The position numbers and the translations under genes are program-made. The notes beneath the pieces are model-generated. The model worked only from the letters and a program-made list of their open reading frames with translations, ran no database searches and was not told where the DNA came from. Below are positions 18,654 to 26,776 of a DNA stretch of 64,000 bases, in pieces. This DNA comes from Burkholderia anthina. GTDB taxonomy: Bacteria; Pseudomonadota; Gammaproteobacteria; Burkholderiales; Burkholderiaceae. The DNA lies in assembly GCF_902498995.1 (NCBI RefSeq), contig NZ_CABVLY010000025.1, positions 1-64,000 on the forward strand, read 5' to 3'. Numbering within the stretch: the first letter of the stretch is position 1; each line of letters begins with the position of its first letter.

Positions 18654-18662
18654 ATCGGCACC

Positions 18663-19850
18663 GTGAACCCGACCATCCTCCCGCCTGCCGATCCGGGCGC
18701 GTCGCCACCCGGCGACGCGCCGCCGCGCGTGCGCAAGATCATCCACTGCGATTGCGACTGCTTTTACGCGTCGGTGGAGATGCGCGACGACCCGTCGCTG
18801 CGCAACCGGCCGCTCGCGGTCGGCGGCCGGCCCGATCAGCGCGGCGTGATCGCGACCTGCAACTACGAGGCGCGGCGTTACGGCGTGCATTCGGCGATGT
18901 CGTCGGCGCTCGCGATGCGCAAGTGTCCGGACCTGCTGATCCTGCCGTCCGCGATGGACAAGTACCGCGCGGCGTCGCGGCAGATCATGGCGATCTATCG
19001 CGACTACACGTATGACGTCGAGCCGTTGTCGCTCGACGAGGCATACCTCGACGTCAGCGGTTCCGAACTGTGCCAGGGCAGCGCGACGCTGATTGCGCGC
19101 GAGATTCGCCAGCGCGTGTACGACACGGTCGGCGTGACGGTGTCGGCCGGTGTCGCGCCGAACAAGTTCATTGCGAAGATCGCGTCCGACTGGAACAAGC
19201 CCGACGGCCTGTTCGTCGTGCGCCCGCATGAAGTCGATGCGTTCGTCGCGGCGCTGCCGGTGCGCAAGCTGCACGGCGTGGGCAAGGTGACGGCCACGCG
19301 GCTCGACCGGCTCGGCATCCAGACCTGCGCGCAGTTGCGCGACTGGTCGCTGATCGATCTGCACCGCGAGTTCGGTGCGTTCGGCCGGCGTTTGTACCAG
19401 CTGGCGCGGGGGATCGACGAGCGGCCGGTGCAGGCCGACCAGGAGCGCAAGTCGGTCAGCGTCGAGACGACCTACGTGACCGACCTGACGACGCTCGAGC
19501 AATGCGCGGACGAGATTCGCCGTCTCGTCGTGCAGCTCGATGCGCGGATCGCGCGCGCAGGTGCGGCACGCTCGATCCGCAAGCTGTACGTGAAGATCCG
19601 CTTCGCCGATTTCCAGCGCACGACGGTCGAATGCGTGGCCGACGCGACGAGTGCGCAAACGGCCGTCACGCTGCTCGCGAAGGGATTGCAGCGACGTGCG
19701 CAGGCCGTGCGGCTGCTGGGCGTCGGCGTGCGTATCGACGAAGATACGGCCGAGCGTCACGGGCAGTTCTCGCTGTTCGATGACGAAGCCGACGAGGCGG
19801 ACGAAGCCGACGCGGCGAGCGAAGCCGGCGACGACACGCCGGCACCATGA
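18663..19850 (+). CDS. dinB: DNA polymerase IV (Y-family, error-prone)
   Basis: 395 residues from the GTG at 18663; a GTG at 18729 directly before 'RKIIHCDCDCFYASVEM' is the alternative (373 residues). Earlier in-frame starts lie upstream of or inside the promoter. Catalytic carboxylates are in HCDCDCFYASVE and SLDEAYLD. Little-finger motifs follow, and QFSLF near the C-terminus is a sliding-clamp binding motif. After it comes a repetitive acidic tail (DEADEADEADA). It carries out translesion synthesis in the cytoplasm as part of the SOS response, in line with the LexA box. It is a single-gene unit ending in a terminator shared with prlC. Confidence 0.93.
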   Translation: MNPTILPPADPGASPPGDAPPRVRKIIHCDCDCFYASVEMRDDPSLRNRPLAVGGRPDQRGVIATCNYEARRYGVHSAMSSALAMRKCPDLLILPSAMDKYRAASRQIMAIYRDYTYDVEPLSLDEAYLDVSGSELCQGSATLIAREIRQRVYDTVGVTVSAGVAPNKFIAKIASDWNKPDGLFVVRPHEVDAFVAALPVRKLHGVGKVTATRLDRLGIQTCAQLRDWSLIDLHREFGAFGRRLYQLARGIDERPVQADQERKSVSVETTYVTDLTTLEQCADEIRRLVVQLDARIARAGAARSIRKLYVKIRFADFQRTTVECVADATSAQTAVTLLAKGLQRRAQAVRLLGVGVRIDEDTAERHGQFSLFDDEADEADEADAASEAGDDTPAP

Positions 19851-19852
19851 AA

Positions 19853-19881
19853 AAGGCACCGCCGAAGCGGTGCCTTGTTTC
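19853..19881. terminator. Bidirectional terminator between dinB and prlC
   Basis: A perfect 10-bp stem AAGGCACCGC / GCGGTGCCTT with CGAA loop. The plus side continues GTTTC; the minus side gives a T5 run. Confidence 0.75.
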
Positions 19882-19913
19882 GATCCGCCGGCGAACCGGG
19901 CAGGCAAGCGCGC

Positions 19914-22001
19914 TCAGTGCGCGGGCGCGGCCATCCCGTTGTGACGCAGCAGCGCGTCGATTTCCGGCTCGCGGCCGCGGAAGGCCTTGAACGAATCCAT
20001 CGCCGGGCGGCTGCCGCCGACTTCCAGGATTTCGCGGCGATAGCGCGTGCCGGTTTCCGCGTCGAGCACGCTGCCGCTTGCGGCGGCCGCTTCCTCGAAC
20101 GCCGCGTACGCGTCCGCCGACAGCACTTCGGCCCACTTGTAGCTGTAGTAGCCGGCCGCATAGCCGCCCGCGAAGATGTGGCTGAACGTGTTCGGCCAGC
20201 GCGAGAACGCCGCCTGCGGGATCACGTGGTAGCGCTCGTTGATCTCGCGCGCGAACGCGTTCACGCCGGTCGCGCCCGCCGGATCGAAGTCGACGTGCAG
20301 CAGCATGTCGAACATCGAGAACACGATCTGGCGCAGCGTGCCGAGCCCGCTCTGGAAGTTCTTCGCGGCGATCATCTTGTCGAACAGCGCGCGCGGCAGC
20401 GAGGCGCCCGTGTCGACGTGCGACGACATCGACGACAGCACGTCCCATTCCCAGCAGAAGTTTTCCATGAACTGCGACGGCAGCTCGACCGCGTCCCATT
20501 CGACGCCGTTGATGCCCGACACGCCGAGCTCGTCGACGCGCGTGAGCATGTGATGCAGCCCGTGGCCGAATTCATGGAACAGCGTGATGACTTCGTCGTG
20601 CGTGAAGCACGCGGGCTTGCCGCCGACCGGCGCCGAGAAGTTGCAGGTCAGGTACGCGACCGGCGTTTGCACGGCGCTGCCGCGTTTCGCGCGCGCGCGT
20701 GCGTCGTCCATCCACGCACCGCCGCGCTTGCCTTCGCGTGCGTACAGGTCGAGATAGAACTGCGCGACGAGCGAGCCGTCGCGGTTCTCGACGCGGAAAA
20801 AGCGTACGTCCTTGTGCCATACCGGCGCGTCGTCCGGCTTGATCCGCACGCCGAACAGCGTTTCGGTGACGTTGAACAGGCCCTTCAGCACGGCCGGTTC
20901 CGGGAAGTACTGCTTGACCTCGTTTTCCGAGAACGCGTAGCGCTGCTGGCGCAGCCGTTCGGCCGCGAACGCGACGTCCCACGGCGCGAGTTCGGTCAGG
21001 CCGAGTTCCTTCGCCGCGAACGCGCGCAGTTCGTCCCAGTCCTTGTCCGCATGCGGGCGCGCGCGCGTTGCCAGATCCTCGAGGAACGAAATCACCTGCT
21101 GCGGCGATTCGGCCATTTTCGGCGCGAGCGACACTTCGGCGAAGTTGCGGTAGCCGAGCATCTGCGCTTCTTCGCGGCGCAGCTTCAGTTCATCGGCGAC
21201 GATCGCCGTGTTGTCCCACTCGGCCTTGCCGCCGCCGTACTGCGGCCCGAGTTCCGACGCGCGGGTCGCATAGGCGCGGTACAGCGTCTCGCGCATCGCG
21301 CGGTTCTCGGCGTACTGCAGCACCGGGAAGTAGGACGGGAAGTGCAGCGTGAATTTCCAGCCTTCCTTGCCCTCCTTCTGCGCGGCTTCACGCGCGGCTT
21401 CGATCGCGTCGCCCGGCAGACCGGCCAGATCGGCCTCGTCCTGCGCGAAATACGCGTACGCGTTGGTCGCGTCGAGCACGTGATCGGAGAACGCCTTCGA
21501 CAGCGCGGCCTGCTGTTCCTGCAGTTCGGCGAAGCGCGGCTTCTGGTCTTCGGGCAGCTCGGCGCCCGACAGGCGGAAATCGCGCAGTGCGTTGTCGAGG
21601 ATCTTCTTGCGCTCGACGGACAGCGTCGCATATTCGGCGCTCGCGGCGATCGCCTTGTACTTCTCGTACAGCGCGAGATTCTGGCCGACGCTCGACCAGA
21701 ATTCGGTCACGCGCGGCAGGTTCTCGCCGTAGGCGGCGCGCAGCTCCGGCGTATCGGCGACTGCGTTCAGGTGGCCGATGACGCCCCATGCACGTCCGAG
21801 CGGCTCCGTCGCCTGCTCGACCGTCTCGACGATATCGGCCCAGGTCGCCGGCGTCGCGGGCGCGCTCGCGGTGTCGACCGCGCGGTTGGCGGCGTCGAGC
21901 AGCGTGTCGAGCGCGGGCGTCACGTGTTCCGGGCGAATCTCGCCGAAGCGGGGCAGGCCGGAGAAATCGAGGAGCGGATTGGTGTTGGCGCTGGCGGACA
22001 T
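19914..22001 (-). CDS. prlC: Oligopeptidase A (M3 zinc metallopeptidase)
   Basis: 695 residues from the ATG at 22001 (GGGAG 6-7 nt upstream); a longer in-frame start at 22091 would sit around the -10 region and is rejected. The zinc site HEFGH (VITLFHEFGHGLHHM) is in the C-terminal third, with the further Glu ligand downstream. N-terminus 'NPLLDFSGLPRFGEIRPEHVTPAL' is typical of the OpdA/PrlC family. It is a cytoplasmic oligopeptidase degrading short peptides including signal-peptide fragments. It is transcribed alone. Confidence 0.95.
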   Translation of the reverse strand: MSASANTNPLLDFSGLPRFGEIRPEHVTPALDTLLDAANRAVDTASAPATPATWADIVETVEQATEPLGRAWGVIGHLNAVADTPELRAAYGENLPRVTEFWSSVGQNLALYEKYKAIAASAEYATLSVERKKILDNALRDFRLSGAELPEDQKPRFAELQEQQAALSKAFSDHVLDATNAYAYFAQDEADLAGLPGDAIEAAREAAQKEGKEGWKFTLHFPSYFPVLQYAENRAMRETLYRAYATRASELGPQYGGGKAEWDNTAIVADELKLRREEAQMLGYRNFAEVSLAPKMAESPQQVISFLEDLATRARPHADKDWDELRAFAAKELGLTELAPWDVAFAAERLRQQRYAFSENEVKQYFPEPAVLKGLFNVTETLFGVRIKPDDAPVWHKDVRFFRVENRDGSLVAQFYLDLYAREGKRGGAWMDDARARAKRGSAVQTPVAYLTCNFSAPVGGKPACFTHDEVITLFHEFGHGLHHMLTRVDELGVSGINGVEWDAVELPSQFMENFCWEWDVLSSMSSHVDTGASLPRALFDKMIAAKNFQSGLGTLRQIVFSMFDMLLHVDFDPAGATGVNAFAREINERYHVIPQAAFSRWPNTFSHIFAGGYAAGYYSYKWAEVLSADAYAAFEEAAAASGSVLDAETGTRYRREILEVGGSRPAMDSFKAFRGREPEIDALLRHNGMAAPAH

Positions 22002-22076
22002 TAAGACTCCCTGTCTGTTGCCGGATGAACCGGGGTGAAAAGGGTGAGGCGCGATACGGCGGCGCCCGATACCGAC

Positions 22077-22105
22077 ATTATTGGGGCGCATCGCGCGCTT
22101 TCCAA
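22077..22105 (-). promoter_or_regulatory. Promoter of prlC
   Basis: On the minus strand TTGGAA - 17 bp - AATAAT, with a start site near 22070 and about 70 nt of leader. Confidence 0.55.
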
Positions 22106-22122
22106 TCGTTAGTTTCTAACGA
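22106..22122. promoter_or_regulatory. Dyad operator candidate upstream of the prlC promoter
   Basis: TCGTTAG-TTT-CTAACGA is a perfect 7-bp inverted repeat abutting the -35 (centre about -44). Overlapping it is a wider repeat, CCAATCG (22102-22108) with CGATTGG (22125-22131). The cognate regulator is unknown. Confidence 0.45.
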
Positions 22123-22217
22123 CGCGATTGGGATACGGCCGATGGCGGGAAGGGGAGGGTCGGATACGGGCCGCGAACGCGGCGTCATGACGCGGCCGCG
22201 ACGGCGGCCGGCAAGAT

Positions 22218-22241
22218 GCCGGCGCACGAATGCGCGCCGGC
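22218..22241 (-). terminator. Hairpin after folD
   Basis: GCCGGCGC / GCGCCGGC 8-bp stem, 18 bp downstream of the folD stop, without a good T run; possible terminator. Confidence 0.4.
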
Positions 22242-22258
22242 TGGGCGGGGCAGGACGA

Positions 22259-23116
22259 TCAGGCGGCCGCGGCGGCGCGCTCGGCGGCTTCGATCGTGTT
22301 GATCAGCAGCATCGTGATGGTCATCGGCCCGACGCCGCCCGGCACCGGCGTGATGTGGCCGGCGACTTCCTTCACGCCGGCGAAGTCGACGTCGCCGCAC
22401 AGCTTGCCCGCGTCGTCGCGGTTCATGCCGACGTCGATCACCGTCGCGCCCGGCTTCACCATGTCGGCCGTCAGGATGTTGCGCTTGCCGACCGCGGCAA
22501 CCACGATGTCGGCCTGGCGCGTGTGTGCGGCGAGGTCGCGCGTCTTGCTGTGGCAGATCGTCACGGTCGCGCCGGCTTCGAGCAGCAGCATCGCCATCGG
22601 CTTGCCGACGATGTTCGAGCGGCCGATCACGACGGCGTTCGCGCCCTGCAGCGGGATGCCGTGCGCTTCGAACATCTTCATCACGCCGTACGGCGTGCAC
22701 GGGCGGAACAGCGGCTTGCCGGTCATCAGCGCGCCGGCATTCGCGACGTGGAAACCGTCGACGTCCTTCTCCGGTGCGATCGCCTCGATCACCTTGTGGC
22801 TGTCGATGTGCGCGGGCAGCGGCAGCTGGACCAGGATGCCGTGGATCTTCGGATCGCGGTTCAGCGCGTCGATGCGCGCGAGCAGATCGGCTTCCGACAG
22901 CGTTTCCGGGTACGCGTCCTTTTGCGAGAAGAAGCCGTTGTCCTCGCACGCCTTGATCTTGTTGCGCACGTAGACTTCGCTCGCCGGGTTGGCGCCGACG
23001 AGGATCACCGCGAGGCCGGGCTGGTGGCCGCGTGCGGTCAGGGCGGCGGCGCGTTCGGCGGCCTGCGCGCGCAAGGTCTTCGATAGGGCGTTGCCGTCGA
23101 TGAGGAGGGCTGTCAT
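22259..23116 (-). CDS. folD: Bifunctional methylene-THF dehydrogenase / methenyl-THF cyclohydrolase
   Basis: 285 residues, a normal FolD length. It interconverts 5,10-methylene-, methenyl- and 10-formyl-tetrahydrofolate in the cytoplasm for purine and formyl-Met synthesis. Motifs: '[20 protein letters not shown]' including the catalytic Tyr and Lys, 'GILVQLPLP', 'DVDGFH', the NADP-binding '[14 protein letters not shown]', and '[11 protein letters not shown]' near the C-terminus. The start at 23116 is chosen over 23185 because the latter coincides with the -10 element; homologues start at this Met. Single-gene unit. Confidence 0.96.
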   Translation of the reverse strand: MTALLIDGNALSKTLRAQAAERAAALTARGHQPGLAVILVGANPASEVYVRNKIKACEDNGFFSQKDAYPETLSEADLLARIDALNRDPKIHGILVQLPLPAHIDSHKVIEAIAPEKDVDGFHVANAGALMTGKPLFRPCTPYGVMKMFEAHGIPLQGANAVVIGRSNIVGKPMAMLLLEAGATVTICHSKTRDLAAHTRQADIVVAAVGKRNILTADMVKPGATVIDVGMNRDDAGKLCGDVDFAGVKEVAGHITPVPGGVGPMTITMLLINTIEAAERAAAAA

Positions 23117-23184
23117 GGTGGTGGTCCTGCCGGGAAGTTGGAATGCGGGCGTGCGGCGCGCGAAACGCCGCAGCAAAGCACGCA

Positions 23185-23190
23185 ATTATA
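23185..23190 (-). promoter_or_regulatory. -10 element upstream of folD
   Basis: TATAAT on the minus strand, about 70 bp before the folD ATG. The matching -35 (GTCGGA, 17-bp spacing) is poor. Confidence 0.4.
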
Positions 23191-23352
23191 CCGTTCGCTT
23201 GTCGTCGTCCGACAGCGAATACACGGGAAGCGTCATGGCGGCGGTGCGAGACGTCCCGCGACGAAAGCGGGAAAGCACCGCGCGAGTGGGCCGCATCGCG
23301 CGGCGCGGTGGCGCGGCCGGCCGGGCAGGCGCCCCGCGGCCGCGAGCAACGC

Positions 23353-23991
23353 TCAGGCCTGCTTCTTGGACAGCGCGAGGCGCAGCAGATCGGCCACGGT
23401 GTTGACGTTGAGCTTTTCCATGATGTTCGCGCGGTGCGCTTCGACCGTCTTGATGCTGATCCCGAGATCGTCGGCGATCTGCTTGTTCAGGCGGCCCGCG
23501 ATGATGCGCTCGAGCACCTGCTGTTCGCGCGCGGTCAGCTTCGACAGGCGTTCGCTGGCGGCGCGCTGCTCCTGGACGCTCTTGCTTTCGCTTCGGGCCT
23601 TGTCGAGCATCCGCTCGACGAGCTTGCGCAGCTCGGCCTCGTCGAACGGTTTCTCGATAAAGTCCATCGCACCCTTTTTCATCGTGGACACCGCCATCGG
23701 CACGTCGCCGTGGCCCGTGACGAAGATGATCGGCAGCGCGGCGTTGTCGGCGATCAGGCGCTCCTGCAGTTCGAGGCCGCTCATGCCCGACATCCGTACG
23801 TCGAGGATCAGGCATGCGATCTGGCCGGCCTGCTGCGCCGGCTGATAGGCATCGAGGAACTGCTCGGCGCTCGAGAAGCATTGCACGCGATAGCCGTTCG
23901 CCTCCAGCAGCCAGCGCAGCGAGTCCCGTACGGCCTCGTCGTCGTCGACGACGAAGACAGTTTCCTGAGTGGTGGTGACAGGGCTATTCAT
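23353..23991 (-). CDS. FixJ/NarL-type two-component response regulator
   Basis: 212 residues. The receiver domain has DDD (16-18), phospho-acceptor Asp64 (LILDVRMSGMSG) and 'KPF' near 113-115. The C-terminal LuxR-type helix-turn-helix is 'LTAREQQVLERIIAGRLNKQIADDLGISIKTVEAHRANIMEKL'. Layout and sequence resemble FixJ, TtrR and DctR. Its ATG overlaps the TGA of the kinase gene (23988-23991), so the kinase is the partner. The pair lies directly next to and divergent from aceE, suggesting but not proving control of carbon metabolism. Confidence 0.9.
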   Translation of the reverse strand: MNSPVTTTQETVFVVDDDEAVRDSLRWLLEANGYRVQCFSSAEQFLDAYQPAQQAGQIACLILDVRMSGMSGLELQERLIADNAALPIIFVTGHGDVPMAVSTMKKGAMDFIEKPFDEAELRKLVERMLDKARSESKSVQEQRAASERLSKLTAREQQVLERIIAGRLNKQIADDLGISIKTVEAHRANIMEKLNVNTVADLLRLALSKKQA

Positions 23992-26504
23992 AGTTCTCCC
24001 GTAACGGTATGTGATGCCGATGCCTCGCGCCCCCCTTGGCCGAGATCAGCGGGTTCCCCAATGGGCAGGCTGCAGTGGAATGTCGCGCCGGAAATGCGGC
24101 CGTCCGGTTCGACATTGTTGACCACCCACAGACGCCCCCGATGCGATTCGATGATCGAACGGCAGATGTTCAGCCCCATGCCCATGCCATCGGACTTGGT
24201 GCTGTAAAACGGTTCGAACAGGCGCTCGGCGGTCGCTTCGTCGACGCCCGGGCCCTGGTCGATCACGCGGATGTCGACGAATCCCGCATCGATGTCGGCG
24301 ACGACGCGGATCATGCCGTCCGCCGACGCCGGCTTCACGTCGGCCATCGCTTCGGCCGCGTTCTTCATCAGGTTCATGAGCACCTGCTCGATCAGCACGG
24401 GGTCGACATAAATAATAGGCATTCTTGCGAGGATTTCCGTGACGATCCGGATCCTGCGCTTTCTGGCCTCGATCTCGGCGAGCCCGACCGCGTCGGCGAC
24501 GATGTCCGCGACGCGCGCCGGCTGGCGCTTGGGCTCGCTGCGCTTCACGAATTCGCGGATGCGCTTGACGATCATCCCCGCGCGCAGCGCCTGCTGCGCG
24601 GTCTTCTCCAGCGCGGGCTGCAAGGTTTCGGGCGTGCCGCGGCCGCTCTTCACGAGCGCGAGCGTGCCCGAGCAGTAGTTGTTGATCGCGGCGAGCGGCT
24701 GATTCAGTTCGTGCGCGATCGACGACGCCATTTCGCCCATCGTCATCAATCGGCTCGTGAACTGCAGCTTCTCTTCCTGCTGGTGCGCGAGTTCCTGCGC
24801 CTTCTTGCGGGTGGTGATGTCGGTCGCGATCTGCATCTGCGCGAGGTGGCCGTCCACCCACTGGATGTACTGGCGGCGCACCTCGAACCACTTCTGGATG
24901 CTCTCGACGTACACCTCCTGCGCGTCCGCCGTGCTGCTCGTCAGCGCGGCCGCCGGCAGGCCCGCGAACGCGTCGACCATGTCGATCGAGTCCGACGACG
25001 CCTGCGCACGATCGAAACCGCCGCCCGACAGCTCGAGGTGACCGTCCGGGCGGATGCCGAACAGGTGGCGGTAGTAGCGGTTCGCGAACAGCAGCTCGGC
25101 TTCGTCGGCGGCGAGCACCGACACGGCGGCGTCGAGGCTTTCGAGCACCGTCGTGAAGCGCTCGTGCGCGGCCGCGAGTTCCTCGCGCGCGCGCTTCGGC
25201 TCGGTGATGTCGGTCATCGACGACATCCAGCCCGTCTGGCGGCCCGAGCTGTCGATCAGCGGCGACACGTAGAGACGTGCATGGAACAGCGTGCCGTTCT
25301 TGCGCCGCACGCGCAGCTCGAAGCCCGAGCTCGGCGCCTTGCCGCGCAGCGTCATGTCGAGCTGGCGCTGCATTTCCGGGTACGCGTCGCGCGGCCAGTA
25401 CGGGAACGGCGCGACCTTGCCGACGAGGTCGGTTTCGTCCCAGCCCGTCATCCGGCAGAACGCCGGGTTCACGTGCGTGATGCGGCCGTGCATGTCGAGC
25501 ACGCGCATGCCGATCAGCACCGAGTTTTCCATCGCGCGACGGAAGAAGGCTTCGGCGTACAGCGCCTGCTGCGCCTCGAAGCGCTGGCGCGTGTGCTTCC
25601 ACAGGCTCCAGAGGCTCCACAGCACGAAGCACGACAGGCCGGCAACGAGCCACACGAGCGTGTTGTTGGTCAGGTTCGTGAGCTGCGGAAACGCGTACAC
25701 GCGCACGGTCAGCCCCTGGCCCGGCGGGTCGAGCGGCAGGTCGTAGTGGGAGTCGCGCGGCAGGCGCGGGCGCGTCGACGTCGACGACAGCTCGCGGTTG
25801 TTCGCGTCGGTGATCGAGATCTTGTACTTCGACGACAGCTCCTGCGGGATGTCGTGCTTCAGGATCCCTTCGACCGAGAACACCGCGGCGATCGAGCCGA
25901 GATATTCGCGGTCGCCGCGCATCACGGGCGTCTGCAGCGTGATGTAGCCGTTGCCGAAGTCGTCGTAGATCAGCGGCGAATAGGCCTGGCGGCGCGTGCT
26001 GCGCGCTTCGTCGTATGCGCCGCGCACGGCGTCCTGCATCTGCGCGTCGCCGGGCTTCGCGAGCCGCTGGCCGAGCAGCGGCGGGTGCACGGTCGGCCAG
26101 CGCTGCACGCCGGGCGACGTATACCAGTTCAGATAGAGGATTTCCGGATGCGTCTGCATCACGTCCGCGACGGCCATCTGGAACGCGTTCTGGTCGAGGC
26201 GGCCGGACGCGAGATCGCGCGACAGCGCCTGCAATTGTTCCTGCGCGCCCGTCATCGACAGGCGGATCTGCTGCTGCGCCCACGCGACGTTACGGAACAG
26301 GGTGTCTTCCTGCTGTTGCTGTTCGCGGCGATTGAGGCTCCATAGAATGAGGCTCATTACCACAAGGAACACGAGGATCGACAGCAGCGGGGTCAGCAAA
26401 TAGGAATTGGACCACCACGGTCCGTGGTGCCAGCGAGACGGCTGCGACTCCGCCGGCGGGCCCGACGGTCGCGCCGAGCGTGCGAAAAGCCGATCGGTCA
26501 ACAT
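23988..26504 (-). CDS. Membrane PAS-domain sensor histidine kinase (DctS/FixL-like)
   Basis: 838 residues from the ATG at 26504. Transmembrane segments at about 35-57 and 283-302 bracket a periplasmic sensor domain of about 225 residues, of the type seen in DctB/DctS-like kinases. Two cytoplasmic PAS domains follow (about 325-432 and 452-565), then the H-box 'MASSIAHELNQPLAAINNY' with His598, N-box 'NLMKNAAEAM', and G-boxes 'DQGPGV' and 'GMGMGLNI'. The ligand is unknown; relatives sense C4-dicarboxylates or other small organic acids. I see no clear FixL haem-binding signature, so oxygen sensing is unlikely. It overlaps the regulator gene by 4 bp and is divergent from aceE. Confidence 0.88.
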   Translation of the reverse strand: MLTDRLFARSARPSGPPAESQPSRWHHGPWWSNSYLLTPLLSILVFLVVMSLILWSLNRREQQQQEDTLFRNVAWAQQQIRLSMTGAQEQLQALSRDLASGRLDQNAFQMAVADVMQTHPEILYLNWYTSPGVQRWPTVHPPLLGQRLAKPGDAQMQDAVRGAYDEARSTRRQAYSPLIYDDFGNGYITLQTPVMRGDREYLGSIAAVFSVEGILKHDIPQELSSKYKISITDANNRELSSTSTRPRLPRDSHYDLPLDPPGQGLTVRVYAFPQLTNLTNNTLVWLVAGLSCFVLWSLWSLWKHTRQRFEAQQALYAEAFFRRAMENSVLIGMRVLDMHGRITHVNPAFCRMTGWDETDLVGKVAPFPYWPRDAYPEMQRQLDMTLRGKAPSSGFELRVRRKNGTLFHARLYVSPLIDSSGRQTGWMSSMTDITEPKRAREELAAAHERFTTVLESLDAAVSVLAADEAELLFANRYYRHLFGIRPDGHLELSGGGFDRAQASSDSIDMVDAFAGLPAAALTSSTADAQEVYVESIQKWFEVRRQYIQWVDGHLAQMQIATDITTRKKAQELAHQQEEKLQFTSRLMTMGEMASSIAHELNQPLAAINNYCSGTLALVKSGRGTPETLQPALEKTAQQALRAGMIVKRIREFVKRSEPKRQPARVADIVADAVGLAEIEARKRRIRIVTEILARMPIIYVDPVLIEQVLMNLMKNAAEAMADVKPASADGMIRVVADIDAGFVDIRVIDQGPGVDEATAERLFEPFYSTKSDGMGMGLNICRSIIESHRGRLWVVNNVEPDGRISGATFHCSLPIGEPADLGQGGREASASHTVTGEL

Positions 26505-26630
26505 GGCAGGATTGTAGCGCAGCGCAATACATGGAAAACCTATACCGGATATGTTGAACGGAAACGGATTTGTCCGGATGGCGCGTGCCGGAGACGCCCG
26601 AAACAAGGGTGCGGCGCAGCAATATTCCGC

Positions 26631-26653
26631 ATTATGAGAAAAGATCTCATAAT
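26631..26653. promoter_or_regulatory. 9+9 bp palindrome upstream of aceE
   Basis: ATTATGAGA-N5-TCTCATAAT is a perfect inverted repeat in AT-rich DNA, centred about -59 from the inferred aceE start site, a classical activator position. The same region serves the divergent kinase gene. It does not resemble the E. coli PdhR box (AATTGGT-N3-ACCAATT). Confidence 0.7.
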
Positions 26654-26665
26654 TCGAAAATTTTG

Positions 26666-26694
26666 TTGCCCGGGCCGTACACGCTCATTACAAT
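26666..26694 (+). promoter_or_regulatory. Promoter of aceE
   Basis: TTGCCC - 17 bp - TACAAT, with a start site near 26701 and about 75 nt of leader. Confidence 0.5.
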
Positions 26695-26776
26695 CCGTCG
26701 GAGCTTGCCCGCAGCCGGCCGCGTCGCGACGTCTGCATCAGAGCGATCCTCACATTCCAGGACCCAGGAGACGAGA

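Noticed and set aside
19875-22004. 709-codon plus-strand frame opposite prlC
   Set aside because: Mirror frame of the M3 peptidase; no motifs.
24036-26345. 769-codon plus-strand frame opposite the sensor kinase
   Set aside because: Antisense shadow; the kinase boxes are intact on the minus strand.
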